Assembly (NCBI RefSeq): GCF_000237925.1
Contig: NC_031500.1
Location: 1,922,001-1,986,000 of the forward strand
Direction: 5' to 3'
DNA: 64,000 bases
Origin: Schistosoma mansoni
Lineage: Eukaryota > Platyhelminthes > Trematoda > Strigeidida > Schistosomatidae
Below, piece by piece: positions 11,661-22,500 of this stretch. The first letter of the stretch is position 1. Each line of letters starts with the position of its first letter. The notes beneath the pieces were generated by a model. It did no database searches. It saw only the letters and a program-made list of their open reading frames with translations, and was not told where the DNA came from. The position numbers were made by a program, and so were the translations under genes.

Positions 11661-11760
11661 ATCAGCTCTGATGCCAAATGAGTGGATGAATCTCGCGCCA
11701 AAATCTAAGACCTACTATCTTAAATCTGATTGGTTCATTCATAAATTATAATCTAGCTAT
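11655..11760 (+). repeat. Short repeat associated with family A flanks
   Basis: Second example of the block at 3185-3310 (ATCTCGCGCCAAAATC, AAATCTGATTGGTTCATTC). Confidence 0.5.
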
Positions 11761-12012
11761 AGTTTTCTCTATTTCGATCGGCTCATCCTCACAAGATACA
11801 TTTATTGACCAGTTTAGGCGCTAAAAATATGGAAATTAATGAAATAACTTCTAAGTGTTAGGGAATTCAAAAATATTCTTCGCCAAGCTCTCCAGAAGTC
11901 AAGATAAACTTAGGGAACTTTTGATTCATTTGATATTAGATAGAAACTTCTGAAAAACATCTAGAAAGGTGACAGATTACGTGTCGGTTTTTTGACGTGA
12001 TAACTGGTTCTA

Positions 12013-12225
12013 TTATAAGAAGTGGTTTTGTAGAGATTTTAGTAATTTTATACAGTTGAAATCGTAAGCCAATTGAAACTAGACCACCATGGAAAGCCTG
12101 GAAGAACTGGACGACCATTTCGTCCTATTGTGGAACTCCTCAGCAGTGCGCATCCACAATCTCGCCTCGCTAGATTCGAACCCAGGATCTATCAGTCTCA
12201 CGCGCAAGCGCTTAAACTCTATCAG
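12013..12225 (-). repeat. Family A SINE, partial
   Basis: Reversed tail, hammerhead core (CTGAGGA, GACGAAA) and tRNA-like head; the 5' region is missing. Confidence 0.65.
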
Positions 12226-12584
12226 TAATTAAGTAATGTTCTAGAGATTTGAGGTCACTAACATGTCTTTAACAGGTTTTAATTATGGATTACTTAATCA
12301 TGATGATAGAAGGCTTGTAATAAAATTTTGCTTTTTCCATTCACCAAATCAAGTTGTAATAGTATAATTTACTATGTGAGAGAGTGTTCTTAAATATAAA
12401 CTAATATAAGAACTAGAGAGGATTGGATTACTATATCTTTCAAAGACTGACACTTCTATAATTCATATTCACGGATATGCTAAAGATTAAAATATACAAA
12501 GAACATACTACAAATTCATCTTCATTTTCCACATTAATCATTGAACAATGTACAAATCAAGAACAAAACCAATATACCATCATG

Positions 12585-12685
12585 AGCAAAAATGGATAGT
12601 GGTTGGCAGTGGAATCCAGAACCTGCGTTTCGTCCTATTTGGGACTCGTCAGCTGCATGTACCCGCATCTCAGAGTTGATGTATA
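12585..12685 (-). repeat. Family B hammerhead-only fragment
   Basis: About 100 bp covering just the hammerhead: reverse strand CTGACGA, stem II GTCC/GGAC, GAAAC; the cleavage triplet reads GTT rather than GTC. Confidence 0.65.
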
Positions 12686-12839
12686 CCATCAATAGAATGT
12701 ACTTAAATTTTCACGTAATTTAGCTAATGTCATAACATTTTGTTAAGCTGATATATACTCACTGCATGTTACTCCTAACCGTAACATTGTAATTTATATG
12801 CACATTCACAAATGATAGATACGTAAAGGATGTGTTGAA

Positions 12840-13801
12840 TTTTGTCCCGTTAATATATTATGTGATAAGATCGTCAATCAGAACATTGACTTACATGACC
12901 TTGGCACTGTGCCAAATCAATGACGTGTTAATCAGTAGGAGCAGCCTAGAGTCACCTCTGAGTCCTTATTAATTTTTCACGCCCAGCCCTTCCCGTTTGA
13001 GTGCAGAACATAATATCAGCTTCTACTATTCGAATTGTGTATTTCAGACATAGACAGTTTATATACAAGCAAAATCGAATCACATCATAACATAAAGTAG
13101 AAAATAACAATGATACAAGATCAAGCCAAAAGTGGCTGTAAGTATGTGAGACTGTGACTAATAAATTGAGAATAACTTAAGAATAGTAAGTAGTATAATA
13201 ATAGCCAATAGGTCAATTGGAAGCTTATAACAAAAGAAATATGGATATACATATAATATAGTTACTTGATAGTTATACAATGAGAATATACATAATAATA
13301 GTCCACAAATAGATCCTAGCGGTTACTATTCACCTATTCTTTGTTCGGACTAATACTATGTGTATTTTGTTATTGCATAATTGTTAAGTTAGTATACTAT
13401 TCAGATTCGTATCCCCCTTATTATAAGCTTTATTTTGATCCATAGACTCATACGGTATGACTTACCATTCCTGAGTTATACCCAGTCCATTAATTACTGT
13501 TCTCTCTCTCTTCACAGCCACATTTAGCCAAATCTTGTACAAATGTTATTTACTATTTTATGGTACGATGTGGTCTGTCTGTTTGGTATATAAACTCAGT
13601 ATGTTTGAAATATAAGGATTCATATCGCAGAGACTGTCATTTGTCTTCTGGACTTAACTGGCTGAGCTAGGCAGATAGCAAGATTGATAAGTACTCCAGA
13701 TTGCTCGGAAGGTTTCCGTGTATTATTGGTTCGATCGATAATTCACTATTCTCTAATAGGCGGGTACAAGATCTAACAATTTGCCGGCACAGGATATAAC
13801 A
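12840..13801. mobile_element. Two fossil LTRs of the TGTTATA family in inverted orientation
   Basis: A reversed LTR (about 12840-13345) meets a forward LTR (about 13346-13801, ending GGATATAACA). Both share the family's TATAAAC-containing core and ACCATTCCTGAGTTATACCC block. No internal coding region lies between them. Old and diverged. Confidence 0.65.
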
Positions 13802-13954
13802 AGTAGTATACTTATTTTTTTACGGACTTGATTACCTTCAAACATTTAAACAAAACCAGAATGACAATGTTTGTAGAATGTGGTGAATTAGTCGTATTTC
13901 GTTGCTCTTTCTTTAGCTACACATAGACGGATATGTTTAATTATTTCTAATCAT

Positions 13955-14190
13955 TAACAAAATCAGAAGGGGTTTTGTGGGGATTTTGGTAATTTTATAG
14001 AGTTGAGATCATGAGTCAATTGAAGCTAGATCACCGTAGAAAAACATGGAAGCACTGGACGGCCGTTTCGTCTTATTGTGAGACTCCTCAGCAGTGAGCA
14101 TCCACAATCCCACCTCACGAGATTCGGATCCAGGATCTACCAATTTCGCGAGGAGGGATCGTGGATGCGCACTGCTGAGGAGTCCCAGAT
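13955..14190. repeat. Family A fold-back copy
   Basis: A reversed tail, hammerhead and head (13955-14140) flips into a forward head and hammerhead 5' half (14141-14190). Confidence 0.7.
14048..14103 (-). ncRNA. Hammerhead ribozyme candidate, family A, intact core
   Basis: On the minus strand: stem I CACTG with CAGTG, core CTGAGGA, stem II GTCT/AGAC with loop CACAATA, core GAAA, a short stem III (AC..GT, loop GGCC) and cleavage triplet GTC. Stem II is GTCC/GGAC in most copies, so here both sides of one pair changed together. G at core position 7 is typical of family A; that position tolerates change in known hammerheads. Activity is inferred. Confidence 0.55.
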
Positions 14191-14639
14191 TAACACAATG
14201 TTGGATAAAGGATTGTCAATCAATAATAAATGAGATGTGTATAATGTGAAAGACGTTTAGAATCTCAGTTTTAATAGAGAGGATGCTTCTTATAATTGCT
14301 TACAATAACTGGTCTAAACTACTTAGATAGGTTTATTACGTAATACAATGAAAGATTTCTAAAGTTTTGTAAGATGATTGATATAGTGGACCAATCAAAA
14401 GATATCATATTGGAAAACTAAGCTGTGCTCAACAAACTTCATTCTAAACTCTTCGTCTACTTACTTAGTAGTCAATTGAAGTGGGGGCGGGTTGTGTATA
14501 AAAAGTTTGTGTAATAGTATTAGTCTCGAACACTGCATATCATAACAGTTATGGTTACGATTAGCAGCAGAAAGCAAAGGTCAAAATGTTATTAAGATAG
14601 TTGAAGGTTAACTACTGAACTTCTTTTAATTACTGATAT

Positions 14640-14937
14640 GTGGGCGGGAATGATAATGATCGGTTGTCTGCTTAGTCAGACTTATAGATAATCTGACAGG
14701 CTTTAGATGAGTTATATATTCTCCCACTTTTATATTTATTGTGGTTGTGTTGAATTGTGTCGGCTTGTTGTCGGTTTTTGGTGAGGAAATATATTCAAGT
14801 TCTAGTCAGGCTAATCACGTGTTCTTGATCTGAGTTGTGTTGAAGTCCTGTAGACTGGGAGTGAATCTAGTGTAGATATTCGTCTAAGACAAATTAACGT
14901 CTCATTCGCGTAGATGTGGGAAACCGAGCGTTATAAC
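14640..14937. mobile_element. Possible fossil LTR, second type
   Basis: A TGTGGGCGGGA start and GCGTTATAACA end would suit an LTR, but I see no target duplication and no second copy in the window. Low confidence. Confidence 0.2.
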
Positions 14938-15384
14938 AAGTACAAAAGTCAGGTTTAAGGTTTATCATTGGTATGACTTCTGAGAATTTTAATAACATGG
15001 AAGTGGACTGGTTATCGATAACTTTGTAGAATTTACTGAATCCACGTTATTACTGGTGTTTAGTAGGTGACAAAGTATAGATCTTAGTAAGCAGTTTTCT
15101 CTTCAATCGCGTGGAGATTAAGAAATACGTATAGTTATGAACTGTTCATATTTCCAGAAGCAATGCCAATTATGAAGATGAAACCCGAATTTTGTATTCT
15201 GATATGAATTCCGCTTTATTTGATCTAAGTTAAGTGAGTTTAAATCAACTTATCGCCCCTTAGATTTTCAGAATAGTGCTGTTGAATTTAATTAACATCG
15301 CGAACTGACCATTTTACAAATATCGAGAATTCAGAAGCACTAGATAACCATTTCATTTTGAATAGGTTCTTAATCTCAACTTAG

Positions 15385-15510
15385 ATCCTGAGCTCGATTC
15401 TCAGTTGTGTAGTGTGCACTGCTGAGAAGTCCTATACTAGGACGAAACGGCCATCCAGCGGTTGTATAATTTGGACTGATTCGTGATTCCAATGAGATCT
15501 CCAGATCGTG
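15385..15510 (+). repeat. Family A SINE remnant
   Basis: Shows GTGCACTGCTGAGAAGTCC, AGGACGAAACGGCC and a diverged tail. Confidence 0.5.
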
Positions 15511-15799
15511 AAATTTGGTAATGCGGGTTCGAATCACATCAATCTTTTTAACACCGAGGCTATACATTGCTAATAAGTACTTACCAGCACAAAATATTGA
15601 TCCAGGAGAATGATTACTGTCAACTATGTCCGGTAACCTAACATTACAATCTATTGAATGTCATGTTAAGTAACTTAAGCCAATATTCATATTTCAACTT
15701 GACAGATATAATTTGAACAGTATCAAAGGGCTAAACAAACATGACGTTGATTATCGCTCAGTGATTAATAAACGTAAACAGTACTGTTTCGATCTAGGA

Positions 15800-15955
15800 T
15801 AGACGGGATGTGGTTAGCAGTAGAATGACGGAGGCACATTTTACCCTACTAGAAACCAGGATAAACCTGTATTTTCGAGTCTACGTTCACTCAGGGACTC
15901 AAACCGGGTACCATTCGCTCGAGACTCCATCGCGTTATCCACTTGGGCACTGAAG
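15800..15955 (-). repeat. Family B SINE remnant, diverged
   Basis: Recognisable by the reversed tRNA-like boxes (GGGACTCAAACC, ATCGCGTTATCCACTTGG); the hammerhead is eroded. Confidence 0.5.
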
Positions 15956-15956
15956 G

Positions 15957-16175
15957 GGGTTTTATGGAGATTTAGTAATACTATAGTTGAATTCATGAGT
16001 CTAGAGGTTAAACGCTCGCTTATCAGATTGACAGGTCCTGGGTTCTAATCTCGCGGGGCAGAATCATGGATGCGCACTACTGAGGAGTCCCACAATAGAA
16101 CTAAACGTTCGTCCAGTTCTTCCAAGTTTTCCATGATGGTCTAGCTTCAATCGACTCATGATTTATTATTGGTGA
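15957..16175. repeat. Family A fold-back copy
   Basis: A reversed tail (GAAGGGGGTTTTATGGAG) runs into the forward tRNA-like head, hammerhead (CTGAGGAGTCCC) and forward tail. It ends 250 bp before the last exon of VAL gene 2. Confidence 0.65.
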
Positions 16176-16425
16176 ATCACTTCCTTTTAGATATATAGCA
16201 TTATGAAGTCATAAAATGATTGATTGATTCCATTGAATATTCTATTAACATTGTCCGTTATGAGTTTTTTTTTTTGGGGGGGGGTCACTTGGTACTGTAA
16301 GGATGATTCGAAATAAAAAGTTACACAATGAGTTATCAAGTTGTTATTTTTTTTTCTTTTTGAAATTTATATTTCTGCATATTCATAAAAGTACTTCACA
16401 TATATGTTGCTAGGTCAAATCAAAC

Positions 16426-16501
16426 TTAATATTCTGCATCATCAACATCATCGCAATTTTCTTGAGTACCTTTTTCATACGGTTGTTTATCTTCTTCAGC
16501 T
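16426..16501 (-). CDS. VAL gene 2, exon 5 (C-terminus)
   Basis: 76 nt after acceptor TATTTGTAG; encodes AEEDKQPYEKGTQENC and an acidic end, stop TAA at 16426-16428. The QPY.KG..ENC pattern matches the KPY..G...C of gene 1. Confidence 0.85.
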
Positions 16502-19500
16502 CTACAAATATTAAATAGAGAAATAACATGTTAGTGATTTTAATATGCGTATATATATATATATGTATATTGAGAAACCACTGAAAGTGGGGGAGCACAG
16601 GACTCCACAGGGAGTGACGTACTAATGGCACCACCCCCGGAATTAGTCATCGATGCCTTAAACCCTAGATCACTGATACAAGATTCAGTGACTTACAACC
16701 TTAACTTTAGAGAAAAGAGCTCTCTATTACTTTCATGTCTTCAATAGTTGTCTAGGTTTAGTTGCTTCGTCACCTCAATAACATTCAATAATCTGCACAA
16801 CTTTCATACCGATATACTGTTAAGATGTTATTTGTTTGAAAATCCAGAAATGCTCTTGGAAAACGTATGGGGTATTTAGGGAGAGATCGAATTGAAGAAA
16901 ATGACACTTTTCAAGTTATTCAACGAATGCTTTTAATTCTACAAGATTGATGAAGCATCAAAGACAATGGTAAATATCGAAGATTTACAGTATATTTTAC
17001 TTTCTGGTCATCGATCGATTGTTCGAATAATCGTTCATGAAGTGAAAATGAGAGATTGCCTAAACACATGATTCTGTCAAAATGTGGACGAATAAGACAG
17101 TTAAAATAAACCTGACTTCTGAGAACTTTCAAGCATGCTTCGAACAATGGAATTGATTAGTCAAAAGTCAGTTAGGCTTTTTTTTTTATCTAAACTCCCT
17201 CCTAGCTCATTGAGCCAATACAGTTCTGGTAGACAGTAAACATATTTACCATCGATTCATATAATATTGTGGTGTGTGCTATTATTGTCGACAGATATAA
17301 GTAATACGTATCATCAGTCGAAAGTGAAATGCATGGAGGCAAAAGGTTAAGAAGATTAAAGAAAAGAGAATCAGAACAAAGGATGATCTGTATGGAAACG
17401 AAGGAACAATCAAGTCTAAAAGACAACTAATTGACATTTTACAAATAAAGTATTTACTGTAAAGATGGATAGTGGCTAGCAGTGGAATCTAGTTCGACGC
17501 GCGTTTCGTCCTATTTGTGACTCGTCAGTTAGATGTACCTGCATCTCAGAGTTGATGTTCACTCTGGGAGTCGAACTCAGTACCTTTCGCTTCAAACGTC
17601 GTCGCATTATCCACTCGGCCACTGAGTCCTGATAGCCATTTGTTTGTGCAATTGGGTGAAGTTCAAATTCACTTGGTAATGTTTGTTTGAATCTTCCCAT
17701 TGATGTTTAGGACTCCAACTGATCAGTCTCAATAGGAAGATTCAAACAAACAATACTAAGTGAGTTTATTTACTGTATGGTTCTCAGATTTTACGAAGAT
17801 GTTCTGCAGTTTTGTAAACAAATACAGTTGGTTGTCCATACTTGTATTCTCGTTTACCAAAATATCAATGAAGAAAACCATTTCAATTTTCATATTAATC
17901 TACCCTATCAGATCAGAAAAAAAGATGATGACATGTTCGTTCCTAATCATCCCTGTTTATATAAATGAAGTACAAAGAACTAGAACATCTTGAGGTACTG
18001 TGGTGAATGAGAATACCAGTGAGTACAACCGAATGTATTTGAACATGACATCACAGAATCTCTTATTGAAATCTGAGAACTATATAGTAAATACTTTATT
18101 GACAAAATATCAATCCATCATCTCAGGCTTGATTGTTCCTTCGTTTCCACACAGATCATTCTATGTTCTGATTCTTTTTTCTTTGATCTTCTTAACCTTC
18201 TACCACCATGCATTTCACTTTCGATTGATGATACATACTACTTATATCTGTCGATATCAGTAGCATACATCATAGTACTATTTATTTTAGGTGATAACAT
18301 CAACTAGATAAAAGTTACGATTATAAATTCTTCAGTGTTCCATTGATAAATAAATTTCTTTAAACCCTACTGAGAAATTATAACTTAGAGAGTTAATCAA
18401 GTTCAGAGTAAGTCAGTATACTTAGTTATTTGATGACTTTAGTTGAGGAGAATTATTGATTGAAGATGAAAGCATACAAGCATTGAAGTTTTTGTTACTC
18501 AATGGTCTTATGTTGTTGTTTTTTTGTTAGATGAATTAAAAAAATTTACACCGTGTCAGGAACCTGTGCAATGACTAATGAGTCTTATCTTGAGATTGAA
18601 TTAAATCTTTAAAGAGCCCCCAAATACCCTGGTACGGCTGAAAGTGGGGAGGGGCCACCCTCCCTCTCGAAATGCCTTCACACGGCCACGTGCATACAAC
18701 CACTATCAGGGAAGTCTTAGTCAATGCCTTCTCGCGGCATCACTGTTGTTTATGAAATCGAGAGGGAAAGCCAATATCCGGTGCTTTAAACAGGTTGGTG
18801 GACACGGATAGTCCACCAAAGAGAGTTGGAAAACCACAATTCCAAACCAATGATGCACATGCGCTCCAGCATCCGGAAGAAGAAAATGGTGTATGAACCA
18901 ATTATTGGTCACCGGCTATTATAGAACTGCATCTCCTGACGTTCATCTACTGTCTTTTGGATTAGACCTTTAGGTCAAAGGCTCCTGATGTGACCCCCTA
19001 AGAAAACCATCTGCTTCGATATGGGCACCCTAGTGGTATCCCAGCCCTCACACAAGTCGAATGATTTATGTGGCGCACGTGTATTTGTTACCTCCGTGTA
19101 CCAATGTTTATGTGTTTAAATAAACATTAATAAACAATAATAAGTCTCCACACAACTTCATCAGTGATAGTATTCAATAAATGCTTATGTTCTATGTTGT
19201 AGAAGTAAACCTTGATTAACTAACGAGTAACATTAGATGACATATATACCTTATACATTACATCTATGACCTCTAGCTAATCAAGGTTTATTTCTATTGA
19301 ACATTTATAAATAAAAAAAAACAAAAAAAACGAAAGATACTACTTATTTTACTACTGATAACTTACGCTGGTGAATAATTACATACTACTAGAAATCTGT
19401 TTGAACATTTTTGTACACCACAACCAATTTCAGTTTCTTCACCTTTTACCATCTATAATGTTAAATGAAATAGAATCATAAATAACAATAATTAAGTTGA

Positions 19501-22500
19501 ATTATACATTTAACATTCTGATATTAATCAACATATTCTCACTGATGATTGGCTTCAAGAGGTATTTCATGGAGTTCTAGTGAGAAGCAGTGATCAGTGG
19601 AGTTCAACCAGGTCTGTTGTGAGATACTAACTCACTGAAGACAATCGTGGATGTGTCGTTCAATTTGGTGGATCAGTTGAAGTTAGAAATTAACACCAAT
19701 GGATGCCGGCCAGCTCAGTGGTCTGGAGGTTAAGCGCTCGCGTGCGAGACGGATAGGTCCTGGCTTTGAATCTCGTGGGACGGGATCGTGGATGCGCACT
19801 GCTGAAGAGTCCCACGATGGAACGAAACGGTCGTTTAGTGCTTCCAGGTTTCACATAGTGGTCTACCATCAATTGACTAATGACCACCAAATTGGTGGAT
19901 GAATTTCGCGCCAAAATCCAACACTCGTTATCTTATATCTCATTGGTTTATCCATAAATTATAGTCTCTCCGTTTAATCGAGTTAAGTGCTTCTCATACA
20001 TGTTCATATTCGCTCAAGAGTACATTCTAGATCATAACGCTTCATGATTATCTGATAGGCAATGATAATCAACTTCTTTCCCATAATACAGGATACAGAT
20101 ATTCATGCATGAAATTTGGCGATGAAACCTAGACCTTTCCATGTGTGTGAATTCAGACCTTTGAACATAGTCCCACTAGTCTAAGGATTCTTTAACTTAC
20201 CACAATGTTGAAAACCTTGAGTTCAGTCTCTTATGAGTTCGGTGATGCATACTAATATATAGTTTCAATCTAGACCAATATAAGATGCTAATAGCTACCT
20301 GGTTTTCAAGACTCATCCATCTAGTGTTAATCAGAGACTTCAGACCATACTGTCTAACTTCAACCAATCCACGAAATTGAGCGATACGTCCACCATTGTC
20401 TTCAGTGAGTTACTATCTCACAACAGACCCAGTAGAACTCCACTGATCACTGCTTTTCACTAGAACCCCAGAAAATACCTCTTAGAGACCATCACTAGAA
20501 AGCACAAAACCCTTCTCTAATTATATTTATTATAAACACTTACCTGTTTATACTGCATACATGTATCTTTGCATGTGTTATCATCAAAAGAATAGTTCTT
20601 GTACTCAATAAACCAACTGGCCACCGCTCTAAAAACAAAATAAAAGACAACACAAAAGTTACTAAGGGAGAAATTGTTTAGCGATAGGTCAGTTAGTAGT
20701 AATAACTATTAACTAATTTGAGGTGGCTTGTAAGAAACCCTGTTCCATAGAGGTTTCGTGCTGGTTAGCCAAAAGAACGCTATCATCACTAACTAATTAT
20801 ACTACTCAGTGGTCAATCAATATTGGTAATTCAGTTCAACAGGAATCCAGTCGTAGTAATAATAGATCAATAAAAACATGTCAGAACGTGAAACTGTGTA
20901 ACTAGGGTTCACACTCATCAGAGAGTCATTTATTCCAAGATTCTAGATAAGTCTTGGTTTTGAGTGTCAATTAGCGTGAAATTTATGTTCAGCAATTGAT
21001 TGATCACTGGGTGGTGATCAATTTCATGCGTATTAAGTCCTTCTTTGTGCTGATCGAATGCTATCGATCAAGTTGCAATGTGGCCACTAGTCTAAATGGC
21101 TCAACACTGCGTGCACTATGTTGAGATTAGATGGTGGTTGGAGGTGGTCAACAGGACTTGACATGCATGAAATTGATCACCACCCAGTGATCAATCAATT
21201 GTGATTACATCTCAGTCCTACAGGAGGCCAGTCGAGGCCCGAGTAGCTCAGTGGTAAAGTCTCTGACTGTGAAGCTGAGTGACACGGGATCGAATCCGTC
21301 AGGGGGCACCAGTTCCCTCAAGATCACAGGTACACCTTCCTGACGAGTACCAAGTAGCACGAAACACGGGCCCAGGGTTTCCTATTGACCACCTCCAACC
21401 ACCATCTAATTTATATTCAGCATTTCTTCCCGACTACCCTTAACCAATCAACAAAGAAAATGTTATGGCAAAACAGTAAAATAGATAAAAAGAAAGCTTA
21501 CTTTTCAATTGTTGGACTATCAGCAATATTTTGTGCCACTGAAGAAAACTCTTCAAAACGCATATCACTTGGACTATCATAAGAGTAATCACATCGGCTA
21601 GCTGTGAGTTGAGCTTTTTCTGCTAAATGTTTATTCCATTGCTGTAAAGTAAGACAAAGGTATATTGAAAATGACAATCAATATAAAGTACCAGTCAGAC
21701 AGATATGGCTAGGAAGATTGTTATGACTATTTGAATGGATTTGTAATGATAGTCAATAATTATCGATAAAAGATATATTCGCTTCTTCCATAACCTTATT
21801 ATCTCACTGAATGGTCAGCAGCGGAATCCAGGACGCGTGTCTCGTCCTATTCGGGACTCATCAGTCGAATGTACCTGCAACTCAAAGTTTATGTTCATCC
21901 TGTGACTTAAACCCAGTAATATTTGCTTCAAACGCCATTGCATTACCCACTCAACTACTGAGTCGTAATAGCCACTTGCTTGTGAAACTTTGAGATGCAG
22001 GTACATTCGGCTGACGAGTCCCAAATAGGACGAAACGCAAGTCCTGGATTCCACTCCTGGCCATTATCCATCTTTACTTATAATGCTTGTGAATTAAAAG
22101 TATATTGACGCAATACGCACTGTGTGGACATATGCCAATAAGAGAGAGACTGATCAATTGCAGTCCTAACACATCAATGGGAAGATTCAAAAAAAGCAAC
22201 ACCAGGTAAATTTGAACCACTGAATAGTTTTAATATTTCTCTATTTAATGTTGATAGGTGATGACATTATTCTGTATCACATTAGACCAGCCTACTCAAC
22301 CAATGATCTGTCGTGTAAGCGTTGATGGCTAACTTTTAAATAGATTATGAGAAGTTCTAATAAGAGAAGTTGTAAGTAGTGAAATTTATACATGTTGAGA
22401 CTAGAACAGTAGCTATTGTTTACATTGAGTGATGGCGACTAGATGTACGACTAGATTTAAACTCAATGGTATAAATATAATGAGCCAAAATCTTGGGCTT

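Larger units (their letters stand above)
17268..17860 (-). repeat. Family F repeat, interrupted by a family B SINE
   Basis: Reverse strand matches 17990-18270, 48570-48850 and 55775-56055. It is split at 17461 by the SINE at 17462-17766, with TATTTACTGTA on both sides. The unsplit copy at 57775-58050 confirms continuity. Family identity unknown; it lies in VAL gene 2 intron 4. Confidence 0.65.

Noticed and set aside
21234-21310. tRNA gene
   Set aside because: Boxes resemble a tRNA, but the stem pairing is poor, a hammerhead core follows, and diverged copies recur; it is a SINE head. The same holds for all family A and B heads.
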